Counted from the stretch's first letter, positions 32,541 through 42,198 are shown. The stretch: DNA of 64,000 bases from Haloterrigena turkmenica DSM 5511 (GCF_000025325.1 NC_013743.1:1674001-1738000); one strand, 5' to 3'. A program made the numbers and translations. Notes: generated from the sequence alone by a model not told the origin.

Positions 32541-34034
32541 TTACCGGTCGTCGCGCACGCCGTCCGGGAAGTCGTTGTTCGCGAGTGACACGGACCCGGA
32601 ATCGCTCGTGATGCGGAGGGAGTTGCCGTCCTCGAGCGAGTGGCTGTAACAGTCCTCGATCTGCACGCCGCTCCCGCCGTTGACGACGATGGGCGTCTTC
32701 GTCGTCTCGAACTCGCTGTCGGCGACGAGGTAGTCCTCACCGCGGAGTTCGAGTCCGCGTCGCTTGTCGTCTCCCGGTTGATCGACCGAGAGGCCGACGA
32801 ACCGACACCCGTCGCGCTCGCAGTAGATCGCGTGGCGGTTCCGGGTTCCGCTCGCGTCGCCGGTGATACGGACGTTCTCGACGTCGGCACCGGTGCCGTC
32901 TCCGCCGATCAGACGGATTGCGTTGGCGCTGCCGTGGATCTCGATATCGGTATTCTCGATTGTCACCGGTCCGGCGGCGGGATCGACTCGAATTCCGGCG
33001 CTCGGCCGGTAGCCGACCTTGATCTCCGAGTCGGAGATCACGGTGTTCTCGACGTCGTTCATGATTCGTATCGCGTCGCCGTTCGGCTGCGGCGTGTCGA
33101 CGGTGACGCCCTCGAGCTCCTGCTCGCCGCCGTCGAGTCGGATCGCGTGCTGCCCCTTCGCGTCGTGGGGGTTCTCGTTGACGACGGCGACCGCGTTCCT
33201 GATCACGCCGGTCGTTCCGGCGAGGCGGATCGACGCGGTGGCGCTGTTCTCGAACCAGCCCCGCTCGATGCCGACCCGTCCGGTTTCGTTGGACGCGTAG
33301 AGTCCGTTGTCCGGGAAGCCGCCGAGACTGCAGTTCTCGAAGACGAGCGTGCCGCGGTGGGGTTGGTTGACGACGATGCCGGTCGGGCCGCGCCACATAT
33401 TCCCCTCGTTGGGGGTATCGTCGGCGTGGAGGCCGCCGTCCGACGCGCGGAAGGAATAGACGTGCCCCTCGCCGTCGGGGTCGAGGACGTTGAACAGTCC
33501 CGGCCCCCACGTCCCGCTGTCGTGGACGCCGTGGATCGTGATTCGCCGCACGGAGAGGCCGTCCTCGACCTCGGCGCTGATGACTCGAATCCCCGTCTCG
33601 TCGGCGGTCTGGTCGACGTCGAAGCCCTCGAACCGGAGGTCCCGGCCGGGCCGATCATTGGTTCCCAGCCGGAACAGGCGATACTGCGGCCCGTCGAACT
33701 CGTGGTAGTCGGCCGGGACCAGCGTCGCGTCGTAGCCGACGAAACCGACGTTCTCGAAGTCCGTGAACCGCAGCTGTTCGTCCATGTAGTACCGGCCCTC
33801 GGGGAACTTCAGGAGCGTGTCGTCGTCGACGAGCTCCTGCAGAACAGGCGTGACGGACTCGTTCCCTTCGGTATCCGCCCCCGCTTCGGCCACGTCGATG
33901 ACGGTCCCGTAGTGCTCCTCGAGCGGGTGCGCTGACGCCACTCCCGCGACCGAAAGCGCCCCGAGCCCGGCGAGACAACTACTCAGGTACGTTCTTCGAC
34001 CGATCCCCCGACTTCGTGAATCGTCTGAAGTCAC
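32541..34034 (-). CDS. Exported right-handed beta-helix protein
   Basis: About 497 residues. The N terminus has twin arginines (GIGRRTYLSSCLAGLGALS) and a cleavable-looking hydrophobic segment ending ASAHP, so Tat export is likely. The body shows short repeating strands with GVTVDTPQPNGDAIRIMND, TVISDSEIKVG, VTIENTDIEIHGSANAIRL and VENVRITGDASGT, the pattern of pectin-lyase-like parallel beta-helices with stacked N and V/I positions. Such folds often bind or cleave polysaccharides, but no catalytic triad is recognised. It is monocistronic on the minus strand. Confidence 0.83.
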   Translation of the reverse strand: MTSDDSRSRGIGRRTYLSSCLAGLGALSVAGVASAHPLEEHYGTVIDVAEAGADTEGNESVTPVLQELVDDDTLLKFPEGRYYMDEQLRFTDFENVGFVGYDATLVPADYHEFDGPQYRLFRLGTNDRPGRDLRFEGFDVDQTADETGIRVISAEVEDGLSVRRITIHGVHDSGTWGPGLFNVLDPDGEGHVYSFRASDGGLHADDTPNEGNMWRGPTGIVVNQPHRGTLVFENCSLGGFPDNGLYASNETGRVGIERGWFENSATASIRLAGTTGVIRNAVAVVNENPHDAKGQHAIRLDGGEQELEGVTVDTPQPNGDAIRIMNDVENTVISDSEIKVGYRPSAGIRVDPAAGPVTIENTDIEIHGSANAIRLIGGDGTGADVENVRITGDASGTRNRHAIYCERDGCRFVGLSVDQPGDDKRRGLELRGEDYLVADSEFETTKTPIVVNGGSGVQIEDCYSHSLEDGNSLRITSDSGSVSLANNDFPDGVRDDR

Positions 34035-34393
34035 GGCTCTCCGTCGTCTACAATCGGTCTTACATATAGGCTGAGTAATGGATCCGAAACGGTCGCAGCA
34101 GCCGACCGACTCTCGGAAGCGGTTCGACGACGGAGCACCCGTTCAATGGCGTTTTAACGCGCCGATCGGCGAGACTTAGCGGCAAACTAAGCGAATCGCC
34201 AAGATGTCGGCGACGTGCACAACAGTTGCACTGGCTCGAAGAGTACGGTCTCGAGGCGGTTGCGTCGGATGTCCACCGAGACCGTCGGTCGGCGCTCCCG
34301 CGGTCGTAGCGGATGAGTAATAGTACGGCGTCGCGATCGGCGCGACGACGGCACCGAGCTATAAGCCCGCCGTTCCCGTACGTTCGAGCGGCC
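34035..34393. other. Divergent intergenic region with a long imperfect palindrome
   Basis: No coding frame. At 34168-34200 the outer arms GGCGA/TCGCC and inner arms CTTAG/CTAAG enclose CGGCAAA, forming an interrupted palindrome of 33 bases. A GTGCA...TGCAC pair lies near 34214-34231. The right end has a CTATAAG box (about 34359-34365) about 30 nt before the MBL-fold gene start. Confidence 0.5.
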
Positions 34394-35059
34394 ATGTCCA
34401 CGACATACGAGGAAATCACGTTCGAGCGGCTGGGCCACGCGAGCAAGCGCATCGAGACTGCTGACGGAACGGTCATCTACGTCGATCCGTGGGGCGAGCA
34501 ACTCGAGGGGGAACCCGGCGACGGCGATATCGTCTTCGTCACGCACGACGACTTCGACCACTACGATCCCGAAGCGATCGACGCGGTCGCGGGGCCCGCG
34601 GTCACCGTCGCCGCCTACGAGGCGATCGACACGAGCGACCTCGCGTCCGACGTGATCGATCTGCCCCTCGAGGGCGAGGTGACCGTCGACGGGATCGACG
34701 TCGAGACGGTGCCCGCGTACAACGATCCCGACGGGGAGCACGTCGACGAGGACGGCGAGCCGTTCCACGCCGAGGGCGAGGTGATCGGCCTCCTGCTGGA
34801 CCTCGAGGAGACGACCGTCTTCATTCCGTCGGACACGGACTTCCTCCCGCACCACGAGTCGATCACCGCGGACGTGTTCGTCCCGCCGATCGGCGGCCAC
34901 TTCACGATGGACCGCCGCGAGGCCGCCGACTTCGCCCGGAGCGTCGAGGCCGACCTCGTGCTGCCCGAACACTACGACACCTTCGACCCGATCGAAACCG
35001 ACGCCGACGCCTTCGCCGCCGACCTCGAGGCCGACGGAATTCGCGTCGACCTGTTTTGA
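34394..35059 (+). CDS. MBL-fold metal-dependent hydrolase, altered metal motif
   Basis: A 221-residue protein of the UlaG/YfiR-like metallo-beta-lactamase fold group. It starts TYEEITFERLGHASKRIETA, then VIYVDPWGEQ. The metal site that normally reads HxHxDH appears as THDDFDHYDPEAID near residue 52, so the second His is Asp. Later PPIGGHFTMDRREAADFARS and VLPEHYDTFDP supply the other ligands. It could hydrolyse a small ester or phosphodiester, or have altered metal use. The ATG at 34394 follows a CTATAAG box by about 30 nt. Confidence 0.83.
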   Translation: MSTTYEEITFERLGHASKRIETADGTVIYVDPWGEQLEGEPGDGDIVFVTHDDFDHYDPEAIDAVAGPAVTVAAYEAIDTSDLASDVIDLPLEGEVTVDGIDVETVPAYNDPDGEHVDEDGEPFHAEGEVIGLLLDLEETTVFIPSDTDFLPHHESITADVFVPPIGGHFTMDRREAADFARSVEADLVLPEHYDTFDPIETDADAFAADLEADGIRVDLF

Positions 35060-35534
35060 TCGGGGGTGCAGTGCCGGTCGTCCGCGAGCGATCCGCGGAC
35101 CCACGGGCTCGTCCGGTTCGTCGTCTCTCGGGTTCGTCGACGCTGTCGGAGACCTTCCGAACGGACTTACAGTCGGCATCGAGTATCGATGTCCGCTGTG
35201 AGATGTGTGGACGTACCGAACGGCGGACTCGACGGATCGAAGGGAAACCGAAGTGTTCTGCTATCGTGGCAACCGGGAATCGCCACTCCCTCCCCAGCCG
35301 ATTCACTCGCTCCCGCTGGTCGCTCGTTCACCACTGGAAGACGCTTCACGTCTTTCAAGCCATTCGCTCGTGCGACTCGCGAAGACCTCGCACGGCTTCC
35401 CGCCGCGTCTTCGCTGTGCTCAGACGCGCCGTAAGCGCGCGCCACCACCACTGGATCGGCGCTCTCGAGCCGCTCTTCCCACCCCGTGGGAACTCTCGAC
35501 GGGTGAAATACCGGTCCGCCGTGTACGAACGGAT
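35060..35534. other. Non-coding region with inverted repeats
   Basis: No frame with haloarchaeal composition. It contains several imperfect hairpins, for example AAGACG..CGTCTT near 35338-35356 and CGTGCGA..TCGCACG near 35368-35394, and GC-rich decayed palindromic sequence resembling that at 12581-13337. Just before 35535 a TATAC-like box is not obvious. Confidence 0.5.
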
Positions 35535-36830
35535 ATGACCGACGAGACACCGCGGACGGACGAGGAGATCAGACGAGCGGTCGTCGATCGGGTCCGTGAG
35601 GTCGAGATCATGGGCGGCGATCCGATCGGCGAGCAGTTGATCGAGGACGTCGACGTCGCGGACGGGATCGTCACCTTCACCGTCGACTTCGAACCGGTCG
35701 GTCGCGTACTGGCCGACCGGTTGACCGACCAGCTTCGGGGCGCCGGGCTGGCGACCGACGGCGTCATCCACGTCCGGGTCGAGGCCGCCGGCTCCGACGT
35801 GCCCGAGACCGGGTTGCCGGTGTCGGGCGTCGACTCGATCATCGCCGTCGGCAGCGCGAAGGGCGGCGTCGGCAAGACGACGATCACCGCCGCGCTCGCG
35901 CGGGCGCTCGCCGAGGACGGCCTCGACGTCGGCGTCTTCGACGCGAACGTCTACGCGCCCGACGCGCCGGACCTCCTCGAGGCCGACGGGCCGGTCGCGA
36001 CGTCGCCGACGGGGAAGCCGATGCCCGTCGAAACCGACGACGGCATTCAGGTCGTCAGCATCGAACTGATCGCCGAGGACGGGCCGGTCGCGTGGCGCGG
36101 GGCGATGGTCCACGACGTCGTCAAGGACCTGCTGGGCAACGCCGCCTGGGACGACCGGGACGTGCTGCTCGTCGACCTGCCGCCGGGGATCGGCGACGCC
36201 GTCTACACGATCGTCCAGCAGGCGCCGCTGGACGGCGGTCTGCTGGTCTCCACGCCGACCGACGAGTGCGTACGGGCGACCCGACGGACCGCGGCGCTGT
36301 ACTCGGCCAACGACGTGCCGTCGATCGGCGTCGTGCCCAACATGGTCGGCGCGGCCGAGGGCGAGTCGACCCCCTTCGACGGCGACGCGCTCGCCGAGGA
36401 CGTCGCCGAGGCGGCCTACGCCGAGATCGACCCCGTCCCGTTCGATCCGGCGCTGCGCGAGCCGACCGCGCGCTCCTTCGCCGACCCCTCGAGCGCCGGC
36501 GAACGCGCGATCGATTCGCTCCGCGAGACCGTCCTCGAGTTCATAGAGACGGAGGGCGGACCGGCGGTCCCCGAGGACGCGGTCGACCTGCGCGGGCTCC
36601 CGCCCGAGAGCTGCCAGCGGCAGGTAGTCACCGAGTTCGGCGTGGCCGACGAGGAGCCGGTGTCGGTGGTGTTGCGGGGCGATCCCGACGACCTCGTCGA
36701 CGTCGTCGACGAGAGCCTCGCGCGCGACGGCCGCTCGCTCGAGCGGACCGATGTCGACGATCTGGGCTACGACGGCTGGCTGGTCGAACTCGAGGCGGCG
36801 GGTCGGTCGGCGGTCGAGCCGGCGACCTGA
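35535..36830 (+). CDS. Mrp/NBP35-type P-loop ATPase with extra C-terminal domain
   Basis: A 431-residue protein. The N-terminal MIP18/DUF59-like domain (TDEEIRRAVVDRVREVEIMG start) is followed by a deviant Walker A IAVGSAKGGVGKTTITAALA around residue 107 and LLVDLPPGIGDAVYTIVQQA around residue 205. This is the layout of Mrp scaffold/carrier proteins for iron-sulfur clusters. The CxxC pair that carries the cluster in many Mrp/NBP35 proteins is not visible. The C-terminal about 80 residues (LPPESCQRQVVTEFGVADEE, then SVVLRGDPDDLVDVV) form an additional small domain. It lies just upstream of the molybdoenzyme region, possibly helping Fe-S assembly. Confidence 0.85.
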   Translation: MTDETPRTDEEIRRAVVDRVREVEIMGGDPIGEQLIEDVDVADGIVTFTVDFEPVGRVLADRLTDQLRGAGLATDGVIHVRVEAAGSDVPETGLPVSGVDSIIAVGSAKGGVGKTTITAALARALAEDGLDVGVFDANVYAPDAPDLLEADGPVATSPTGKPMPVETDDGIQVVSIELIAEDGPVAWRGAMVHDVVKDLLGNAAWDDRDVLLVDLPPGIGDAVYTIVQQAPLDGGLLVSTPTDECVRATRRTAALYSANDVPSIGVVPNMVGAAEGESTPFDGDALAEDVAEAAYAEIDPVPFDPALREPTARSFADPSSAGERAIDSLRETVLEFIETEGGPAVPEDAVDLRGLPPESCQRQVVTEFGVADEEPVSVVLRGDPDDLVDVVDESLARDGRSLERTDVDDLGYDGWLVELEAAGRSAVEPAT

Positions 36831-36887
36831 GGGCGGCCGGCGACCGACCCAGGAGGCGCGAGCGAACGGCGCCGGTGTGAGACCGTC

Positions 36888-36986
36888 TCACGGCCACGGG
36901 AGGATCCAGAGGAGATCGATGAGACGGTCGAGCCACGATCGGTCGTCGTCCGAGCCGTCGTCTCCGCCGGCGGTTGTGGAGGACAT
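36888..36986 (-). CDS. Small 32-residue protein with Trp-rich C terminus
   Basis: The minus-strand frame encodes MSSTTAGGDDGSDDDRSWLD and then RLIDLLWILPWP. An acidic head is followed by a short amphipathic Leu/Trp segment that could insert into a membrane. A CTATTTC box lies about 30 nt upstream of the ATG (leaderless). Promoter and composition support it, but no family is recognised. Confidence 0.45.
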   Translation of the reverse strand: MSSTTAGGDDGSDDDRSWLDRLIDLLWILPWP

Positions 36987-37416
36987 AGTTTTGTTTTTGA
37001 CACATCGAGAAATAGGTTTTTCTCCGTCCGAACGCGATCGGCGACCGGACCGACCCGTCGAACTACCGTCGGCGATCCCTCGCGGACGAACCGCGTTCCG
37101 TCGAAATACTCCTCGAGGCGAGGACGCTGCGGGACGTTCGGGGCGAGGACACTGCCATCGGTTTTCCCGCAATTTTCTCGTCGACTCGAGCGGTACTTCG
37201 GCCTCCGCCGACCCCGTTTTAAAGACCCACTATTCAGAGGATTTCGGCCGCAGCGTCCCCAACGCGTGGGAACGGGCGGATCTGGTTAATGAGTGGCTGC
37301 GTGAGTATCGACCGTGATGGCATACGGACGACCCACGGACGATCCGCGCTATCCGAACCGCTCACTGAGGGGTTCAGCTGGTGACGATCCGCGCACCACG
37401 CGTGCGGGGTGGTACG
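36987..37416. other. Upstream region of the molybdoenzyme operon
   Basis: About 430 bp between a divergent small frame and the catalytic-subunit gene. No convincing coding frame. A TTTTAAAG box lies near 37218-37224, well upstream of 37417, so a leader of roughly 170 nt would be required if it is the promoter. No palindrome of note was found by eye. Confidence 0.45.
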
Positions 37417-40400
37417 ATGAGTGACGAGGAACCCGACGGGCTCGAGCTGACCCGTCGGGAACTCGGCGCCGCGGCGGCGGGTATCGCCGGCGCGTCCGGC
37501 CTCGGTTTCCTCGGCTACCGGCGGCTGACCGGCGAGGAAACCGCCGACGAGGACGGCGAGGGACCGATGAACCCCCTCGAGGAGTACCCAAACGAGGAGT
37601 GGGACCAGAAGTACCGCGACATCTGGGAGCCCGACGACTCCTACATGCTCACGTGTACGCCCAACGACACCCACAACTGCTACCTCGAGGCCACGATCAA
37701 GAACGGCCAGATCACGCGCCTCGGTCCCTCGATGAACTACGGCGAGGCGACCGACCTCGACGGCAACCAGGCCTCCCAGCGGTGGGACCCCCGCGTCTGT
37801 AACAAGGGGCTGGCGATGGTCGAGCGCTTCTACAACGAACGGCGCGTCAAGGCCCCGATGATCCGTCAGGGCTTCAAGCAGTGGGTCGACGACGGCTTCC
37901 CGCGCGATTCCGACGGCTCGATGCCCGAGGAATATGCCCGGCGCGGAGAGGACGACTTCGTCGAGGTCTCCCACGAGGAAGCCCACGAGTACGCCGCCCG
38001 CACCTTCCTCGAGCTCGCCGACCAGTACAGCGGCGAGAGCGGGATCCAGTCGCTGCTCGATCAGGGCTACGACGAGCGCGTCGTCGAGGAGACGCAGGGC
38101 GCCGGCGTCCGGACGATGAAGTTCCGCGGCGGGATGCCGCTGCTCGGCGTCATCAAGCTGTTCGGCCAGTACCGAAACGCCAACTCGATGGCGTTGCTGG
38201 ACAACTACGTCCGCGACGTTAGCGAGGACGAAGCCCTGGGCGCGATGGGGCTGGACAACTACTCGTTCCACACCGACCTGCCGCCGGGCCACACGATGGT
38301 CACCGGTCAGCAGACGGTCGACTTCGACCTCGCGAGCATCGAGTACGCGGACCACATCGTGCTCGACGGGATCAACTACCTGACCTCGAAGATGGCCGAC
38401 TGTCACTGGCTGACCGAGGCCAAACTGAAGGGGTCGAAGGTCACCGGGATCTTCACCGACTACAACGCGACGGCCTCGAAGTGCGACGAACTCATCACGG
38501 TCCGGCCGGCGTCGGACACGGCGCTGTTCCTCGGCGCTGCGCGCGTACTCATCGAGGAAGAGCTCTACGACGAGGAGTACGTCCGGCAGTTCACGGACCT
38601 CCCGCTGCTGGTCCGCATGGACGACAACGAACTGCTCCGCGCCAGCGACCTCTCCGCGGACTACGAGCCCGCGGACTTAGAGAAGACCGACGCCGTCGCC
38701 GACGACGCGGACCGCCCCGGCGTCGACGTGACGAACATCGACGATCAGGTCATCACGGAGGAGCTCCGCCGCGAGTGGGGCGACTTCGTCGTCCACAACG
38801 CCGAGAGCGGCGAGTTCGAGCCGGTCACGCGCGACGACATCGGCGACGACTTCGACGTTCCCGCGACGATCGAGGGCGAGTTCGAGATCGAGCTCGCCGA
38901 CGGCGAGACCGTCGAAGTGCGGACGGTGTTCGACCTGATCAAGGAACACCTCGTCGGCACCTGGGACCTCGAGTCGACCGCCGAAGTCACGGGGACCGAT
39001 CCGCAGGCGATCGAGAACCTGGCCCAGGACTTCGCGGACAACCAGCAGAGCACGATGCTGCTGACCGGGATGGGGCCGAACCACTACGCGAACGCCGACC
39101 AGCACGGCCGTGCGGTGTTCCTGCTGGCGTCGCTGACGCGGAACGTCGGCTACCAGACGGGGAACGTCGGTTCCTACTCCGGGAACTACCGGATGGCGTA
39201 CTTCAACGGCGTCGGCCAGTACGCCAACGAGGATCCGTTCGACGTCGAACTCGATCCCGAGGAGCCGGCCACCACCGAGAAGCGCTGGGACGCCCACTCG
39301 GCGCACTTCTACACGAACCTCGACAAGCCGCTGAAGGTCGACGGCGAGTACTTCCAGGGCGACTCGCACATGCACACGCCCACGAAGTCGATCTGGGTGT
39401 CGGGGTCGAACTCCATCCTCGGCAACGCGAAGGGGACCTACAAGATCATCGAGAAGGCCCTGCGCACCGGCGACATCGAGGCCTTCTTCACCAACGAGTG
39501 GTGGTGGTCGATGACCTGCGAGTACTCCGACATCGTCTTCCCGGCGGACTCGTGGGCCGAACACCACGTCCACGACATCACCGCCTCCGTCACGAACCCC
39601 TTCATCACGACGATGCCGGAGACGGAGATCGACCGGATCTACAACACGCTCAACGACACTCAACACTACAAGGGCGTCGCCGAGAAGCTCGCCGAACTCA
39701 CCGGCGACAGTCGCTTCGAGGACTACTGGGCGTTCATCGACGAGGAGGAGTACCAGGCCAAACCCTACATCCAGCGCATCTTCGATCACTCCAACGCCGT
39801 CAAAGGGTACGACGTCGAGAACCTGCTGGAAGACGCCCGCGAGGGGACACCGGCGATCATCATGACCCGGACCTACCCCAAGCACGTCGGCAACGAGCAG
39901 ACCCAGGACTCCCAGCCCTGGTACACGAAGACCGGGCGCCTCGAGTTCTTCCGCGAGGAGGAGGAGTTCGCCGAGGCCGGCGAGCACATCCCCCTCCACC
40001 GGGAGCCGATGGACGCGACGCCCTACGAGCCGAACGTCATCGTCGACGACAGCGACAGTCCGGTGATCGCGCCCGAGACCCCCGGCGACCGCGGCTGGGA
40101 CAGCGAGGCGAAGGCCCGCGACACCAACGACCGACAGGTCCGCAATGAGATCCGGTCGCCGTCGGAACTGGTCGACACGACCCATCCCCTGACCGATGTC
40201 GACGACGGCTACGACTACGTCTACATGACGCCGAAGTACCGCCACGGGACCCACACCTTCGGCGCCGACCTGAAGGACATGGCCGTCTGGTGGAGCAACT
40301 TCGGCGACATGGGCCGGGAGACGGAGCGCGACTCCTTCGACCAGCGCAAACCGTTCGTCGGCGAGGGCTACGTCGAGATGAACCCCGAGGACGCCCGCGA

Positions 40401-40965
40401 GGAGGGGCTCCAGGACGGCGATTACGTGTGGGTCGACGCCGACCCCTCGGACCGTCCGTACCCGGGCTACGACCCCGACGACGAGAAGACTGAGTACACG
40501 CGGGCGATGATGCGAGTCCGCTACCAGCCGAGCATCCCGCGAGGGGTCACGCGGAGCTGGATGAACGTCAGCCAGACCTCCCACAAGTCCTACGAGGCCC
40601 AGGAGGAACGCGAGGACGGGAAGGCCCAGTCCGAGGACACGAACTACGTGTCGATGTACCGCAGCGGCGGTCACCAGTCGATGACCTCGACGTGGCTGCG
40701 ACGGACCTGGCTGACCGATACGCTGCCCCGAAAGGGCATGTTCGGACAGAACGTCGACGTCGGCTTCGAGCCCGACGTCCACGCCGCCAACGGCGCGCCC
40801 AAGGAGTCGTTCGTCAAGATCGAGAAGGCCGAAGACGGCGGCGTGAACGAGGACGGCGAGCCCGATGGTGACTGGCGACCAGTCGGAGAGGGCGTCCGTC
40901 CGACCCAGGAGAACGACCGGATGAAACAGTACCTAGAGGGCGGTTTCACGAGCGAATCAGACTGA
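37417..40965 (+). CDS. Tat-exported type II molybdoenzyme catalytic subunit, NxrA/NarG-like
   Basis: An 1182-residue DMSO-reductase-superfamily protein. The N-terminal LTRRELGAAAAGIAGASGLG is a Tat-like signal, so the enzyme acts outside. A [4Fe-4S] motif reads C80-x3-D84-x3-C88 with a further C128 (DPRVCNKG). The Asp at 84 takes the place of a Cys; the usual order is H/C-x3-C-x3-C. D287 (FHTDLPPGH) is in the position of the Asp that ligates Mo in type II enzymes. RVKAPMIRQGFKQWVDDGFP and RTMKFRGGMPLLGVIKLFGQ resemble the nitrite oxidoreductase group as I remember it. Length is near NxrA (about 1150), longer than the usual haloarchaeal NarG. The gene starts an operon with the beta subunit (12 bp gap). 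Substrate unproven. Confidence 0.88.
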   Translation: MSDEEPDGLELTRRELGAAAAGIAGASGLGFLGYRRLTGEETADEDGEGPMNPLEEYPNEEWDQKYRDIWEPDDSYMLTCTPNDTHNCYLEATIKNGQITRLGPSMNYGEATDLDGNQASQRWDPRVCNKGLAMVERFYNERRVKAPMIRQGFKQWVDDGFPRDSDGSMPEEYARRGEDDFVEVSHEEAHEYAARTFLELADQYSGESGIQSLLDQGYDERVVEETQGAGVRTMKFRGGMPLLGVIKLFGQYRNANSMALLDNYVRDVSEDEALGAMGLDNYSFHTDLPPGHTMVTGQQTVDFDLASIEYADHIVLDGINYLTSKMADCHWLTEAKLKGSKVTGIFTDYNATASKCDELITVRPASDTALFLGAARVLIEEELYDEEYVRQFTDLPLLVRMDDNELLRASDLSADYEPADLEKTDAVADDADRPGVDVTNIDDQVITEELRREWGDFVVHNAESGEFEPVTRDDIGDDFDVPATIEGEFEIELADGETVEVRTVFDLIKEHLVGTWDLESTAEVTGTDPQAIENLAQDFADNQQSTMLLTGMGPNHYANADQHGRAVFLLASLTRNVGYQTGNVGSYSGNYRMAYFNGVGQYANEDPFDVELDPEEPATTEKRWDAHSAHFYTNLDKPLKVDGEYFQGDSHMHTPTKSIWVSGSNSILGNAKGTYKIIEKALRTGDIEAFFTNEWWWSMTCEYSDIVFPADSWAEHHVHDITASVTNPFITTMPETEIDRIYNTLNDTQHYKGVAEKLAELTGDSRFEDYWAFIDEEEYQAKPYIQRIFDHSNAVKGYDVENLLEDAREGTPAIIMTRTYPKHVGNEQTQDSQPWYTKTGRLEFFREEEEFAEAGEHIPLHREPMDATPYEPNVIVDDSDSPVIAPETPGDRGWDSEAKARDTNDRQVRNEIRSPSELVDTTHPLTDVDDGYDYVYMTPKYRHGTHTFGADLKDMAVWWSNFGDMGRETERDSFDQRKPFVGEGYVEMNPEDAREEGLQDGDYVWVDADPSDRPYPGYDPDDEKTEYTRAMMRVRYQPSIPRGVTRSWMNVSQTSHKSYEAQEEREDGKAQSEDTNYVSMYRSGGHQSMTSTWLRRTWLTDTLPRKGMFGQNVDVGFEPDVHAANGAPKESFVKIEKAEDGGVNEDGEPDGDWRPVGEGVRPTQENDRMKQYLEGGFTSESD

Positions 40966-40976
40966 GGTGACTCACA

Positions 40977-42170
40977 ATGGCAGAAGTTTACAACTGGCAG
41001 ATCGGCCGCGAGATGGAGTACCCGTACCCGGAAGCGCGTCCGGAGAAACAGTGGGGCGCAGTGTTCGACCTGAACAAGTGTATCGCGTGCCAGACGTGCT
41101 CGCTGTCGTGTAAGACGACCTGGACCAACAACGAGGGCCAGGAGCACATGTTCTGGAACAACGTCGAGACCAAGCCCTACGGCTCCTACCCGCTGCAGTG
41201 GGACGTCGAGATCCTCGACCGACTCGGCGTCCACGAGTGGGGGTCGGACGGCGTCTACGACGGCGACACGATCTTCGAGGCCCGCGACTTCGACTGGGAG
41301 TCGATGGCGGCCGACGACGATCCGGAAACCATGCACAGCGAGGGGATCGAGGGCTTCCGTCCCGACGACGAGGACTGGGCCCAACCGAACCTCGGCGAGG
41401 ACGAACCCACCGGTCAGGAGTTCGAGTCGGATACCCACATCGACGAGGACCACCACCCGACGTGGTTCTTCTACCTTCCCAGAGTCTGTAACCACTGCAC
41501 GTTCGCCGCCTGCGCCGGCGGCTGTCCCGTCCAGGCCATCTACAAGCGCCAGGAGGACGGTATCGTCCTGCTCGACGAGGACAGCTGTCAGTCCTTCCAG
41601 GAGTGCGTTCGCGCCTGCCCCTTCGGGAAGTCGATCTACAACTCCGTCGCGATGAACTCCCAGAAGTGCGTCGGCTGCTACCCGAAGGTCGAGCAGGGGA
41701 AGGTCCCGCAGTGCTTCGAGAACTGTCTCGGCAAGATCCGGATGCACGGCTGGGTCAACACCCCCGAGAACGCCGACACCTCCGCGCCCGTCGACTACAT
41801 GGTCCACGACGCCGAGGTCGCGCTCCCGCTGTACCCCCAGCTGGGGCTCGAGCCCAACGTCTACTACATCCCACCGATCAACGTCCCGACGGACTACTTG
41901 GAACAGATGTTCGGCCCGGGCGTCGAGGAAGCCCAGGAGACCTACCGGAAGGCCCGCCGCGGCGACGAGGAGTACCGCAAGCTCCGCGGCGTCTTGCACC
42001 TGATGGGATCGACCGAGTGGCGCATCGAGGAGTTCGAAGTGACCGACGAGGAAGCGATCGGCTACGACCAGGACGGCCACACGGTCGCCCGCGTTCCGAT
42101 GGAGGAACCGACCTACCAGCGCGATCGCTTCGACAGCCAGCACGACGCCTACCGGCTCGACATCGCGTAA
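40977..42170 (+). CDS. Four-cluster iron-sulfur subunit of the molybdoenzyme (NxrB/NarH-like)
   Basis: A 397-residue ferredoxin-like electron-transfer subunit. It has four cysteine sets: CIACQTCSLSC (residues 35-45), CNHCTFAACAGGCP, CQSFQECVRACP, and CVGCYPKVEQGKVPQC with CFENCLG. In the third set the second Cys position is Phe, as the Trp or Tyr in NarH/NxrB, which predicts one [3Fe-4S] cluster. The start MAEVYNWQIGREMEYPYPEA and HMFWNNVETKPYGSYP recall NxrB. There is no signal, so it would be carried out with the alpha subunit. A GAGGTGA ribosome-binding-like word precedes its ATG. Confidence 0.9.
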   Translation: MAEVYNWQIGREMEYPYPEARPEKQWGAVFDLNKCIACQTCSLSCKTTWTNNEGQEHMFWNNVETKPYGSYPLQWDVEILDRLGVHEWGSDGVYDGDTIFEARDFDWESMAADDDPETMHSEGIEGFRPDDEDWAQPNLGEDEPTGQEFESDTHIDEDHHPTWFFYLPRVCNHCTFAACAGGCPVQAIYKRQEDGIVLLDEDSCQSFQECVRACPFGKSIYNSVAMNSQKCVGCYPKVEQGKVPQCFENCLGKIRMHGWVNTPENADTSAPVDYMVHDAEVALPLYPQLGLEPNVYYIPPINVPTDYLEQMFGPGVEEAQETYRKARRGDEEYRKLRGVLHLMGSTEWRIEEFEVTDEEAIGYDQDGHTVARVPMEEPTYQRDRFDSQHDAYRLDIA

Positions 42171-42198
42171 CGACTACGAACCCACCATAGCCACACCA

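Noticed and set aside
37417-40965. DMSO reductase (DmsA) or classical haloarchaeal NarG as the identity
   Set aside because: The length, the Asp-containing Fe-S motif and the Asp at the Mo-ligand position fit a type II enzyme of the NxrA kind better; not excluded without a tree.
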